A DNA stretch of 64,000 nucleotides from Arachnopeziza araneosa (taxonomy: Eukaryota; Ascomycota; Leotiomycetes; Helotiales; Arachnopezizaceae), in contig QYAI01000150.1 of assembly GCA_003988855.1 (NCBI GenBank), positions 144,375-208,374 of the forward strand, in the 5' to 3' direction. Both the position numbers and the translations under genes were made by a program. Every line of letters starts with the position of its first letter. Within the stretch, counting starts at the first letter, position 1. The notes under the pieces were generated by a model. That model made no database searches, had not been told where the DNA came from, and saw nothing but the letters and a program-made list of their open reading frames with translations. Positions 45,690 through 57,622 of the stretch are shown piece by piece.

Positions 45690-47497
45690 CTAAGACTCGA
45701 TGAGACTAGAAGTCTCAACAACCTTCTCTCCTTCCTCGGTATCATTCAAGCCACCAACAGTCCATTCCCTGATCTGATGACCCTTCCACATGAGAATTAC
45801 AACAAAACCGAAGGAGAACACGTCGAGGAATGCCATCATTCCATATGTCCAGCCAACATTTACAGCTGCAACCCAATCGTTGAGGTAGAATGCAACCGTG
45901 AGGCCGAAAACCAAACGAAGACAGTTGCCAGTGATAACGGCTTCTGCGGGATGGCTTACGAAACATTCGCAGATGTAATTCGCAGTGATTGGAATGAGAG
46001 CGAGTGATCCGAAAGTAACAAAGACCTGTCCAACTGCTATAATAATCCAGTGCAAGTGATACCTGAGGGCCGCACCAAATAACCCAAGACCGATCGGGTT
46101 GAGGATGAGAGCAGGGAGCCAGAGCGCATGTAGACGATATTCTGGCTTCCAGATACCTCCATTACGTGCGCAGAATGCGAGAGGTAGTCTGTCACTGACA
46201 AAATATCCGTAGGACACGGCCATTCCAATGCCTATCCAGTGAACAAATGAAACTGAAAATATGTAAGTGAGAGCAAATACATGTCGTGGGGTATAAGGTG
46301 TGTAGCTCACAGTTTGCATTCTCGATCATGGTGAAGCCATACCCCCCGATCTTCACTGGCTTTTGGAGGAAGACTGGAGTGAGAGCGTTCATGGCAATGT
46401 AAAACCCAAAGCTGATAAGAGTGAAAACACTCAATATCAGCATAACAGGGGAAACAAGAACGAGAAAGGGAATTGCTGCAATTTGACCCTAGAAATGGCA
46501 TTAGTTTCTGAATACTGTTCCTAGGTATGCAACGACGAGAAGAAGGCGCTTACCGTTTGGCGTAAGGATGACTTGGGAGTAACCTTTGTACCTGGAAAAA
46601 AGGTTGCAATCCGATTTGCAAAGAATCCCTCTGGAGCTACAGGATTTTCTGTACCTGGCTCCCGATCCCAAGACGACTCGTGCATAAACAGCAAGCAGGC
46701 AACGATGGTGAATCCAAGAAGTCCCACCGTCCACCAAAACTCCAGAGTCCAGGAGCGGTTGGATGAGATGTATGCGGAGAGCGTGGGACCGGCAACACTT
46801 CCGAAATTCAAGCATCCGTGAAAGACAGCGAAAGCGCGGCCTCTCTGGTGAAGGAAGAAGAGATCAACCAAGATCCGTGGACCAAGAACCCCCGTGACGC
46901 CTCCAAAGAATCCAGAGAAGAATCGGGAGACGATGAAGCTGTTAAACTGATCTCGATGGATCATGAGAGCAGCCCAGATTTGAGTAAGAAGGCAAGCGAT
47001 CAAGGTCCAGAATATGACTGAGCTTCGGCCGAGCTGAAAAGAAATGGGGGCGAAGAAGAATCCTCCTGTTGCAAGACCTGCTGAAACGGCTGAGTTCTGT
47101 CCATTGATTAGCTGAAGTTTCGACCTGAGAGGGCTATGATTCAAGTCTTACCTGCCATGCGATATGGATGGTGGATTGTTTGTAGAGAATAGATTGTGAC
47201 TTAACATTGAGTTGACCTGCCAAAGGTGCTACGAAACCAGAGAAGACTGCCAAGCAGAGCACTGCAACAATGCCAACCTTTTTGCTCATAGGCCAGTTCC
47301 AATCACAAGTCAACAAATGCTTCGGCACTTCTGAAGCACGCCAAGAGACCTACCAAGGGATCGCGGGGGTCGTCACTCGGACGGGGAATGAGTGTGATTC
47401 CATGATCCTGCTTGAGCTCGGGAGATTTCATCTGCTCATCGAATCCACCAACTGGTGCAATACTCGGTGTGATGATGGGCGCCTTGATTTCTTCCAT
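45690..47497 (-). CDS. MFS transporter, drug:H+ antiporter type
   Basis: Five exons: 47354-47497, 47152-47298, 46554-47096, 46311-46488 and 45690-46252, giving 524 aa with about 12 membrane spans. A polar N-terminus (1-45) ends in SDDPRDPLNWP, the usual lead-in of fungal DHA1 transporters, then spans begin. A loop motif at FLHQRGRAFAVFHG and the RFFSGFFGGVTGVLGPR helix are family-typical. The central hydrophilic loop lies between spans 6 and 7. It probably exports a small molecule across the plasma membrane, perhaps the product of the neighbouring reductase (inference). One oddity: the first intron, 47299-47353, has a good GTAGGT donor, but the position that keeps the conserved DPLNWP reads TGG instead of AG. 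Either another acceptor is used or the gene is damaged here. Confidence 0.75.
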
Positions 47498-48370
47498 TTT
47501 GACACCGCACTAGTAAGCAGAGCGAGCAAATGCGAAGCTCTGCCGACTTATTTTCTAAGGTCTTTGAACCATGAGATGTGACCCGGAGGGTCGGATGGGA
47601 GAAGCATAGAATATGAGTTGGGAGGAAGAGTATAAACCACCTTCTACTTTCAGATCATTCGCATGCGGCGCAGCTTTTACCCAGTTCTACAAGGGAATAC
47701 AGCAGTTCTCCAGTTCTCCAGTTCTCAGCCTCCAGTGGTGTCACAGTTTTGCAATCAGTAGTACGAGGGGTTACTTGCAGGCGACGAATAATAATCCTCC
47801 AGACGAATGCATCCCAGGTTACCATGCTTACCTTGCAACCCTACAAGGATTTTAAGAATACCCAAGGATGATTGACTGAAGTAGCAGAGCACAGTATATA
47901 TTAAATGAGAACACAGATGCTTAAATAGGTGCAGTAGAGAATAGGCTGTTTTGAAGCCTGTCAGGTAAAATCCAGTTAGGAGTCGATTCGCCGAAGCAAC
48001 AATTCGGTAGTGTAGTCCGTCGAAACAATTCAATAATTTCAGTTCAAATTCGAGCCTACTGTTTGATTAACTATGTTGTAGTAGATATTTAAGGAAGAGG
48101 GTATCCGCCTTAAGAATATTCTTTCCTGAAAAGTAGGTATCTCCGAAAAATAAATCAAACAGAAGGGCTGATATATAATATAAAGTAACTCTGAAGTTAC
48201 GGCCTCGTGAGAGAAACCCTGCACAACGATACAACGCCGTTCAATCCAATATCTTTCTACACCATATAGAAAGTCTACAACTTTTGGCTAACTGCTCACG
48301 TTCGAGAACTTCCTAACTAGTCAAGGACTTTCATTTTACCCACTTATACTACACTAAGTTAATCCTGATG
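47498..48370. other. Spacer
   Basis: Promoter of the MFS gene, with a small CAGTTCTC tandem near 47702-47725. Otherwise AT-rich with nothing recognised. Confidence 0.4.
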
Positions 48371-49190
48371 CTACTTGGTCGTCCCCTTCATCAAAGGATT
48401 CCCTACCTTATCCTCTGCTTCCTTCCTCCAAGCACCACCAAATCTCCACTGAACTGCCAACCCGCTCAAAGCAACAATTTGAACAGCAACACAGATAGTG
48501 AACGCCCAACCAACTCCAATCCCGTTTACCATTAGCATCACGATACTTGTGCCGCCAGCCGCAAGCAAACACCTTGCAACGTTCAGGCTTGTGCTTGCTG
48601 CAGCACTCCGCTCAGAGAAGATATCGACAAGATAAGTCATGATCACGGACTGTTGGGAAACTGCAGTACAACCGGTGATGAAACTTGCTACTATTGGGAT
48701 AGCAATGGGAACCTGATTGGGGTATTGAATGGTCCAGCCGAAGAGGATGATAGACAAGCATTGCGCCAGGGAGAAGAAAGGAACGAGACGGAGTCGAGCT
48801 TTTTCGAGCGGAAAGTCATCATCGGAGGTAATCGCTGCTCGAGAATTGTTGCTAGTGATTTCAAGGTTGCATTGTGCAGGATTCGTTTTGTATTTGGCTT
48901 TTACGCGACGATAGTCGATGTCGAGGATTTTGCCCGTTACGAGTGTCCCAATCATAGAGCCTGCACCATTTGCGATGAACGTGAGACCGATCTGGGTTTC
49001 ATCAAGTCCGTAATTATCTTGGAAGAGTGTAGACACAGTGGTGAGACTCATTTGCTAGACAGCATAGTACATGGCAAGGAAGATAATAATTGGCTTAGTT
49101 TGTTGACTGAAAAGGATGTGTAAAGGTCCTGTTAGATCAATGTTTCGTCTTTTCGAAATCTCATCCGGCATCGATCTCGGATCCCACGTT
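48371..49190 (-). pseudogene. 5'-truncated MFS transporter relic
   Basis: 48371-49051 encodes the C-terminal half of an MFS transporter, with DNYGLDETQIGLTFIANGAG, GTLVTGKILDIDYRR and several membrane spans. Upstream, an in-frame TAG at about 49060 interrupts FLAMYYAV, where the protein continues, and a fragment MPDEISKRRN appears near 49170. The N-terminal half (spans 1-6) is absent. It lies on the same strand as the intact transporter but is too different to be a recent copy. Non-functional unless transcribed from an internal start. Confidence 0.6.
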
Positions 49191-49291
49191 ACATAAGTGA
49201 GCTTTTGATAAGTGAGAAGAGAATAAAAAACAGCGATTTTTTGTTACTTACGGCATGTATCAAGACTACCTAGCTCTGCGCGCATCTCCGA

Positions 49292-51314
49292 CTACTCTAC
49301 TAGCGTTCCATGGCTCCCCTCCTTTCTGGGCGATCTTTTGCGATCTTTACTAGGTGATAAAGACCGTAATCTCTGCTTTAGACTGCCTACCGTGCTGTAA
49401 AGCCGTCCCCTCAGAGTTCGTATCTCGGGTTGGTTGAGCACAGTTTCTCCAAGAGGAGAGCGAGCTGCACGTCTTGCCACTTCTAACTTATCTGCACAAG
49501 GGTTAGAAACTATGAGAGAAACTCTTACGCACAGGATTCATACATTGCACCAGCTCCTCCAACTTCTCGCAGATCCGCTGAATTGACATCGAAGTCTCTG
49601 CAAGTCGAATAGCTAGATATTCGTCCGGCTTATCAAAATTATTCCCTTGATGACCACGTGGAGAGTCGAATATTCCGCGACGCATTACGAAGGCTTTAAC
49701 AGTGTTATACCTGTCCAGCATTTCTACAGCAGCCTTTGACTGCTCTATCGATTTTGCGTGTTTAGCGATGAGTCGAGAATTATGCCATTCGTCTACATCA
49801 ACCTGGTCCACCTTCCAATGTGCCGGCACACCTATATCTAGGGCATGGCAGAAAATTTCTGCGAGCTCCTTTTGGCTTTGTCTATAATCTAGAACCTCGT
49901 TGAGTTTCCAAAGATCGTCAAACTCAAAAGTTTCCCCTTCGATTAGTCTGTAGAACCTAGGATGGCAGCTGGTGTTACCACCCGCATTATCAGGGCCCGG
50001 CTTCGATTTCATATACCTATCCGCTTTCATTTTGACGATATTATGAAGGGCTTTTGGGCTTTTGGACATGATGCTACCATTCAAGGGACCGGAGGATCTA
50101 TAAACATTTTGACCTAGTGGAGCTTCTGGTAGACTTTCCCATGTCGCTCTGTAATCCAAGAGAGGGAGCCCGGTTCTTTCCCCCCATTCATTGGCCCAAA
50201 GGTCGTCCTGCGCAGAAAACGAAAATTTATGTTTTTCCCAGAGAGAACCATACTGTGCTTCGCATTCGAAGACGATTTGTTGCGTCAAAGCAGCCATGGA
50301 GCAAGAGATATCTTCTCCGTTGTCATCTTCATTTACTTTGACAAGTACTTCCCTGTTTGTTTCAACGGTGCGGCCATCGAGCTTCTCTACTTCTGTAATG
50401 GAAACTTTTCGCCCGTCGTAAAAGGCTGTTCTTTCCGATACCGTAATGATAGAGTTAAGAAGACATGTTGCGAGAACACTCCCTCCAGCTTGTCGACCAA
50501 TAGTCTTGCTTTGAAACCAGGAGAGGCTCTTGTTGTGGGCTCCGGCTGCTGTAAGAATTGATAAATTGAACGTAGGCTTGAGGTCAAAATATTTCTGGCA
50601 GTTTGGCATCATAATCCAACCGCCTGAGTAGCAAGATGTCAGGACTAAAGTTGTCTGAACCTCCTTTTTTAACACTGAGGTCAGCCTCGGCTGAGTCAAT
50701 TTCGTGAGGCCGCCATCATTACAACCAATTGCAATTCCGGAGTCTTTGTGTTCCCCGTGTCCAAATATGAGTACAAGGACTTGCTGCTTGAATTTGGCAG
50801 CTTCGATCATCTCAGACTTTAGAGATGCGAGGAATCTTTCAAGAAGATCCTTTGGCTCGAATGTACGAAAGCCTGCCTTGAATTCATCTTGAGGAAGCAT
50901 CTCCTCGTTCATGACAACTCTTTGATCTCCAGCGAGTCCAGTTGCAGGCCCGTGGAGGTAACGATTATATTTGCGGATAAGATCTCGTGGTGAGCAGCAT
51001 GAAAGCCATAACTGGTTGGGTAGTTGAGCTGAGCTTGTGTTAGTCTGATAAAAGAGAAGCAATGTTGAATTTGACCTACATCGAGAGCCTAGCAGTTGAT
51101 AGAATAGGAAAAAATCAGAGAAGAACCACCCGTCCTCCTGTGGGGACGCTGCATCACCGGGTATTCCGCAAACCGCAATGATTCTCGTGTTTCTCTGGAT
51201 ATCTGGGGGGCACCTGGACGCAAACTCAACACCTTCAAGTCCCCCATACAAGCCTGCCTGCCTGCCATACCCTCCGAAGGAGACGGGAAGTATTGTGCTT
51301 GAACTAGACGCCAT
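49292..51314 (-). CDS. Caspase-like (clan CD fold) protein
   Basis: Exon 1 is 51080-51314. A 51-nt intron (51029-51079; GTAGGT, GACTAAC branch, CTCAG) has a length divisible by three, so the unspliced frame is open and easily misannotated. Exon 2 is 49529-51028. A possible third exon, 49292-49491, is joined across an unusually short 37-nt intron (GTAAGA..GCAG with TTCTAAC branch); without it the protein ends KSFSHSF at 49503. With it the product is 644 aa. The N-terminal domain carries VLVLIFGHGEH (His about 169) and TTLVLTSCYSGGW (Cys about 211), the His-Gly and Cys pair typical of caspase/legumain-type peptidases. The C-terminal half is helical and charged, and the third exon adds a basic Ser/Arg tail. 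Proteolysis is inferred; the substrate is unknown. No signal peptide. Confidence 0.7.
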
Positions 51315-51646
51315 CTTACTGATGGCTGTGAATGAAGAGAGTTGTTGAGGGGGAATGATCTAGAACTACTGAAGGGCAAGTTCAAGATGTTGTGAAATGA
51401 ATGTGTAGAGAAGAGAATGATGGTTTGAAGAGAATTTCTTTTACAGAAGCCAGTCACTCTAGTTCTAAGCTAACTATGATCACATCTTGTGATTCACTAA
51501 CTGTGAGTCATCACGTAAAAAATCTCAGCGGATGATGATATAATTCTTCCGAGGAAGTCCTAACCATATAACCTCGGAACTTTAGTAGTACACAAACACC
51601 CTCCTCGGTCACTTGTCAAGCGCGCCCATAATGAGAGAAGCTACTG

Positions 51647-52165
51647 CTATTCGCTAGTGCGTGCAGCAAGATCCGCGCTAAAAGCTATTAAATCCTTGTA
51701 TACCTGCAGTAACAACTTCTCATCCACATTAATGGGACAGACAAGCTCAAGAGTTGAGAAATCGAAATCTTCTAGCTTAGATGCATTTGATGCGGTATTG
51801 ACATGTAGAAGGCTTGGAAATACGGCTTTTCTTGTAGTTGCCGAAAAGACGGTAGCTGAATTTATGACTTGTTCTGGTGCGAATATTGGATCGTGGGCAT
51901 TATCTTCAATGGCGAGTTCCCGGTCTGATATTTGGAGCAGCTCTTGGTTGCTCTGTACAGAGAACGAAGTGTACGGTGCTGTATTATGACTGGCGCTCAA
52001 ACTTTGGGCTGAACCTCCGGCAGGTATTGCTTGCGAGAAACTACATTGAAGCTTTCGTTGTGAACACCTGCTACAACCTCCTATTTTCCGATCACATCTT
52101 GTTTTAGCACTCGAACAGTACTGACATGCATTCTGCCGAGAAACTGCATATCTGGTAGTCCTCAT
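51647..52165 (-). CDS. Zn(II)2Cys6 transcription factor, truncated
   Basis: 172 aa. The DNA-binding cluster is ACQYCSSAKTRCDRK followed by GGCSRCSQRKLQC, matching C-x2-C-x6-C-x5-C-x2-C-x6-C at residues 14-41. A polar linker of about 90 residues follows, then LEDFDFSTLELVCPI and a short helix to the stop at 51647. Family members are usually 400-900 aa with a regulatory middle domain, which is missing, so this is either a short version or a truncated remnant. Aflatoxin-regulator-like proteins with this zinc-cluster start commonly control nearby biosynthetic genes, which fits its position next to the reductase and transporters (inference). Confidence 0.65.
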   Translation of the reverse strand: MRTTRYAVSRQNACQYCSSAKTRCDRKIGGCSRCSQRKLQCSFSQAIPAGGSAQSLSASHNTAPYTSFSVQSNQELLQISDRELAIEDNAHDPIFAPEQVINSATVFSATTRKAVFPSLLHVNTASNASKLEDFDFSTLELVCPINVDEKLLLQVYKDLIAFSADLAARTSE

Positions 52166-52630
52166 AGTGATTCAGGTGTCCAACAGTACTGCTGAGTGGT
52201 GAAATGGTCTTTGGGCCTAAATCTCGGACAGCTAAGATCCACAGCTTCGTATACTCTCGTGTGGTTACAGGTTGGTTGAGAAGGGATTGTACGCCTATTG
52301 CGCAGAGACAAGATGAGAAGCGGAATGCTCTACACTCAACTATAGCTGATGACTAATAGCTACAGCTTATGGGTACGCTAACTTAACGCAAATAAGTTGG
52401 AGTGTTGGTTTACATAATGAATGGTAGATCGTCTCAATCAAAAAGAGCATTTATCCCTATCACATACTGCATAATCCTGTCACAATGTATGCTTATTTCC
52501 TTTTCTGACTCGAATTTATTGATTAACAGACGCATCTATTGTAGTAATACATTACATGATGTCCAGTTGTTCTCCCTTGCGTCCAACTAAAGTATGTAAA
52601 AGCCTTCAATATTCAAAGTCACACACAGTC
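52166..52630. other. Spacer
   Basis: AT-rich, nothing recognised. Confidence 0.4.
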
Positions 52631-53299
52631 TTAGAATGACCAAGATGGTCGTTCACCACGGAGACGATCAAGCTCCTTGTAGAGGACATTGATCTCATCC
52701 TTCATCTTCTTCTGTTCCGCGCGTAACTCAGCTTCTCGATCGATCAGAGCCGAGACCTCATCCTTCATCTTCTTCTGTTCCGCGCGTAACTCAGCTTCTC
52801 GATCGATCAGAGCCGAGACCTCATCCTTCTTTATGACAACCAGATTATTAGCACTGGTCTGCTGAGTATCCTCAATGCTGAAGATAGATTAGTATATCTT
52901 CAACAATGAAATGCATAATATGTGAACATACGCCTCAATCAACTCATCGAAATTGATCTTCCTACGATGGAAAAAAATCTGGATCCTTTCTTCGACATTG
53001 CATTGCAACATTTCAGCAGCAAGTTGCTTAATCTGAGCAATATTTAAATTGACAATCTGATTTTTGTTTTCTTTCTTCTTGGGGACAGCCTCCCGATTAG
53101 AAGGAGCTGGCGGACCGCGAGCGATGAACTCAGGGCTGACCTCGTGGGCGCTCGAGGATCGAGTCTCGCGCTTGGTGTGGTTCGTTCCTGTTACTCCATA
53201 CAAGGTTTCCTGATCACGATGAGGATTCACCATTACAGCGTAGCGTGGAGTATCACCGCTGATAGTGATCTCTGGGACTCTCTTGTATTTTGGAGGCAT
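52631..53299 (-). CDS. Coiled-coil protein with duplicated 21-residue segment
   Basis: Exon 1 is 52932-53299 and exon 2 is 52631-52877, joined across a 54-nt GTATGT..TTCAG intron, giving 204 aa. The N-terminus is basic and proline-containing (MPPKYKRVPEI...). Residues 80-120 contain a lysine-rich patch (KKKENKNQ) and a helix with AQIKQLAAEMLQ. The C-terminal third is a heptad-like coiled coil in which the unit DEVSALIDREAELRAEQKKM plus one Lys occurs twice in succession, followed by a partial third start. No family recognised. It probably self-associates. The exact DNA duplication is listed separately. Confidence 0.6.
52694..52819. repeat. Exact 63-bp tandem duplication inside the coiled-coil gene
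   Basis: Two identical 63-bp units, 52694-52756 and 52757-52819, with a short third partial start. The length is 21 codons, or three heptads, so the duplication lengthens the coiled coil without breaking frame or register. Confidence 0.95.
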
Positions 53300-54148
53300 A
53301 ATGGCGAACCGAGTTACGGACTATGTTTTCGAAAATTTGATTTCGGGAGGATGAAATGTCGGTTTGAGATCGATTTCGAAGGCTTGGGATTCGAATGTCG
53401 TTATCAGATTGTAGGATTTTATTTTGTTGAGATTTGGATTAATGTCCAGTGCACAAAGCAACCCTGAATTGAACCCGTACTCGTAGAAAGTCGATGGAGT
53501 CGAAAAAGATTCTGACAATGAATAAATTAGCTGAATGTCGAAAGCAAACATGCGCTATTTGGTAACTCATGGATCTCGAGGATAAAGGATTTACGGTGTG
53601 CTCAATCGCAAAACCAAGGCGATGACAAGAACAGACACCAAAGGTGTGTTGGAGATTGAATCAGAGACTTCTGTTAATACTATAACAATTCCGCATCTCA
53701 AGAGTGACGCAATAGGTGAGAAATAAGAAGGGCTTTACCTATGTTTCTGCAGGAAGTTTCAAAAACTAGGAGTTCGCATTAGTTGTGCAGGGGAGCTTTG
53801 CTTTGTTGGTAAAAAGTTTACTTTGAAAGAGGGAAGTTTGTTTAACGTGAAAAATTGTATCACGAAGTTAATAAAGAGGAGGCAGAACGAGAACTTCAGA
53901 TATCGCCTGGGCGGTGAGAAGACACTGCCGAATCTCACCGCTTCTAGTGGAACAAAGACAAGGCTCATCAGTGGGATATCTCTGCGTTTCCACGCGATAA
54001 ACCAATCCCCGAAACCCAAGCCCTGCTCATGGGTCTCTTGCGACGTGTAGTTGAAGCAATATCAAAGGGTGTTACGAGACACGCACGATTATATGGACGA
54101 TTTAGTTGAGCAGTACTCAACCGTCGTGTCTAGGACACGCCAGCGTAT
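53300..54148. other. Spacer
   Basis: Open frames on both strands near 53321-54050 lack recognised domains. No gene supported. Confidence 0.3.
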
Positions 54149-54807
54149 TTAGCAATAAGATAGGCTTGATTTCATCTTTGTTTTGTCCCTATCCAGAGGT
54201 ATAGGCTGTCCTTGGCCTGTCCAAAAAGCAAAGAAAGTTGCCAAAACTACAGTCCGGGCTCGGACAAGAGACAGATTGATAACGTAGTACTTTTCAGCGA
54301 GAGAAATAGATGACATTAGTGGTGAGCCGAGGTTAATATTTCTATAGGTAGAAATGTGAAGATTATGAGATGTTTCCATTTCGTTCCAGAACTCTTCACG
54401 TGTAATAGTATCGGCGACTAGGTAGTGGCTGAGAATCATAATGGAGTTGAGATATCATGAGGGCTTCGATTCCGGCGAAAGGGAGGGGACTTTGATATTG
54501 CTTGGGAGCGACGATTCAACTTTTGCAATGACAGATGTGCGTGAGCGTTGCTCATGTGCTCCAGCGTCTACAGCCAAGCCAACGTACGCCAGACGAGGTG
54601 CTTGCGATACAATTTTTTAGAGGATGAGAGGCTCCCACTGTAGAGAGGAGCACCCAGGTGAAGACAGGTGAATTCGTCGCTAGGTACAAAGATAATATGC
54701 AATTTCAAAGCAATTATGCCAGGATGAGCTCTAAGCAATATGTCTGAGAGTTCTTGAAGAAACGGTAAAAAATCATTGGGGACATTCTCGCCTGCACCCT
54801 GCTCCAC
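54149..54807 (-). CDS. Uncertain gene or relic
   Basis: Two coding-like frames on the minus strand: 54568-54807 (no ATG; would be an internal exon) with FLPFLQELSDILLRAHPG, and 54149-54439 (ATG start) with REEFWNEMETSHNLHISTYR and NLGSPLMSSISLAEKY. I could not join them with confident splice sites and recognise no family. Confidence 0.25.
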
Positions 54808-56099
54808 GATAAATAGATATCAAAGTACAAGTTCCCTAATTTAGGTAAAAGTTAAATCGCTCCTCCACTAGCAATACATCTTTTTGAAAGTATCTCGGGC
54901 AACGATGCAAAAAAACATGTCTTCAGAAAGACCAGTTAGATGCAAGCGCTTGCTTCGGTATTGCTTTAAGATCGAAGTCAATCAATGACTTGAGCGTCAG
55001 GTACTTTCCGGAATCCCGCTCAAATTTAGGCTGCAGCTTTTACAGATCCCCTTTGCTCGAAACTTAGTGTTGTTGGTTGATCAGGCTTGTTCAGAAAGCG
55101 ACACCGGGAAATTCAAACATGGTCTGTCAAACTCCAGGTAGTGTCCACGCTGACTCACGCAGGCTTTTAGCATAGACTTCGGTACGATTATTCCTCCATT
55201 TTATCTAGTCTGAACACCACATATGAATATTATCGAACATGCGAAAAGATTTGCAAGATATATACAGACTTAGCGTTACAAAATAATGATGTAAGCTTCG
55301 CCCGCCCAAAGGCTGTTGAATTGGACTGTCAGACAAACCAAGTATGTTCTTTGCATGAGATTATGTTTGATATTTAGATAGTTATCTTGTGAGAAGAACA
55401 AAGTCTTTAATTTATCATCTGCTACGTATGACATTAAAATCTTGACGGATAGCACGTAATATGCACAGTTCGAAGAAGCATTCGGGTAGTCTAAATAGAT
55501 TGATGGCTGATTTATATACCCTAAATAATTACGTACTTGCTGAAAATATAAAGATAAGTTCCCGAAAATTTACTCTATAGATTGATAAATTAAACGGTAG
55601 CTTTGGAATAGTATTTACTTGGTCTTGACTTTTGAAAGTTTATTTGAGGCTGGCTGAAGCGGGAGCTCGGTCGCATTTAAGGCCACACCGATCTTTTGCC
55701 ACCGTAGGACTCATGCTTTCTCCGCATTCTTATTGAATCCTACGACACGAATGCGAATAGAAGCTAGTTCTGGGGCGTAGCTTCCACAGACGCCACGCCC
55801 ATAGAGTACCCCAGTATACCCACACATTTGACGTGCCACTGATAATTGGGAGTCACGACATGCGAGAGCTGCATATGCACAGCATCCAAAACCCGTTGAG
55901 CTGCAGATGTTGCCGCGATTCGCCAGGATTCAGCTAGACGGAGAACCCGGTGGCTGCCCTCCGCGATCTCATGTGCTCCATTGAATCGCAGATATCGCGG
56001 TCAGCAGCTCCATGGACACTCATGACGGGCGTCCCGTTCAAAAGCTTGAGATTTATGGCTGACTGAACAGACGGCAGGGACAAACAATCCAGATAAGTA
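54808..56099. other. Spacer, AT-rich
   Basis: No gene recognised. A more GC-rich patch at 55640-56050 has no coherent reading frame. Confidence 0.35.
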
Positions 56100-56640
56100 A
56101 TGACAATTGTCGATCTTTTTTGTGTGGTAAGGTATACAGACTGGACTTTTCCCCTTTACCAGAGTCTATGTCAAGTACAATTTGCGACCGCTGATTCAAA
56201 TTTAATAGAGATAATAGACGCAACGGATACAACAGAATTACTCAACCGGAATCAATTTATATCTCGAAATCTGGTCAAGGCTTGATCTTCCGCTTCAATC
56301 TACACGACGTTGGTGTTGGCAGTTCCAGTGAAGGTAAACCATGCCTTCAGGACGAAAAACTCTATCTTCGCGGCCTATAGCGGACAGAGGATGGTAACGA
56401 AGTTATTAAGAACTTGAGTCTGACAAAGTCCTCGGTGCCTTGGCTTTGCTTGTATGATAACAACGACAACTACGGAATAACTGCCGAGCAGTTGCCCGAA
56501 GATAGGGTGGCGCTATATGCTTACGATTTTAACGGTATGGTTTGCTGACTGACGGTTTCAGCTAAATCTGAAGTTTTCGCGCATGATAGCAAACACGCGG
56601 TGCCTCTTGATGTCGAGTTTGTAAGGGTGGGAAACTACTT
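56100..56640 (+). pseudogene. Decayed gene of unknown family
   Basis: 56100-56285 reads DATDTTELLNRNQFISRN before a frame change. The next frame, from about 56281, reads LIFRFNLHDVGVGSSSEGKP, then a TAG near 56380, then ICLYD-like and EQLPEDRVALYAYDFNG text to about 56536. An intron-like GTATGG..TTTCAG and a further frame (FAHDSKHAVPLDVEFV) follow. Coherent protein text on both sides of a stop suggests a single-copy gene in decay. Family unknown. Confidence 0.4.
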
Positions 56641-57495
56641 TCAGAAGTTTTCAGGTCTCTTCTAAAAATAATTCACTATTAGTCAAACTTGTGGAAAGGA
56701 AATACACTGTCGTTGTCAAATAGCTAGGATCAAATAAGAAAACATTTACACAATAGCATTCGATTTATCGGCTGCTCATGCACAGAGAAAGATCGTCCAG
56801 GAATCTACTTTTCTATCTATTTTATCGTCGCTAGCGAAATTAACCAAAGCTAGAAGAAAGCTTACCGAGAGTAAAGTATCGCAAATGGAGTCATTACCCG
56901 CGTCATCATCATCCAAACCTCCTCTGGAACTATTCCCGCCAGTGTTCACTTCCGCCACTGTCGGATGCTAGACATGACAAGTCTTCCAGAAGGCTTGAAG
57001 GCTACTCCAATAAATAATGCAAGAAATATTCAATTGATGATATTCAGATCAGCACTAAAAATATCTTCTTAGTAAAGTAAAGCCGAGATCGAATTATACC
57101 ACTAGAAAGGCCCTCTTAAAAAGATGCCGTAGAGACTCTGGCAGCCTATGTATCACGAATTCGTTCTGAAGTTGCAGAAGCATTTCTCTGATCATAGTTT
57201 GACAGTCTCGATCATCTCCGTGTTGGCATGGAACCGCTGATCATAGCCAGAATCACCAATCATGTGATTATGCACCAAGCGCGGAACGCCCTCCTAGGAG
57301 ATTTGTAAAATCTGAGAATCACGTGCCAGACTTCATCGCGCTTAATCAGCGGGCGGAAATCTTCCGCTGGATTTGTTTTGATATTCCCTTTTCTGTAGCT
57401 GAGATTGATAAGATGCCGGTGCTTGGAGCAGCTGTTCTCATTTCGATTGAGAATGCTTGGTCATATGAGACTACTCAAACGACATGGTGATTCTT
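56641..57495. other. Spacer and upstream region of the SDR gene
   Basis: AT-rich; nothing recognised apart from the TATA box listed next. Confidence 0.4.
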
Positions 57496-57503
57496 TATAA
57501 AAA
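57496..57503 (+). promoter_or_regulatory. TATA box of the SDR gene
   Basis: TATAAAAA about 120 bases before the start codon, in an otherwise mixed sequence, followed by a C/T-rich leader. A good candidate core promoter. Confidence 0.5.
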
Positions 57504-57622
57504 GAGCCAAATCCTCCCTCCATTATGGATTTCTCCCACCAACTTCCTCACTTCACGCGCGGATAATTATTTGATATCAACAAGCACAAGCCTTTCAGCC
57601 TTATACAATACTACAGTTCGAC

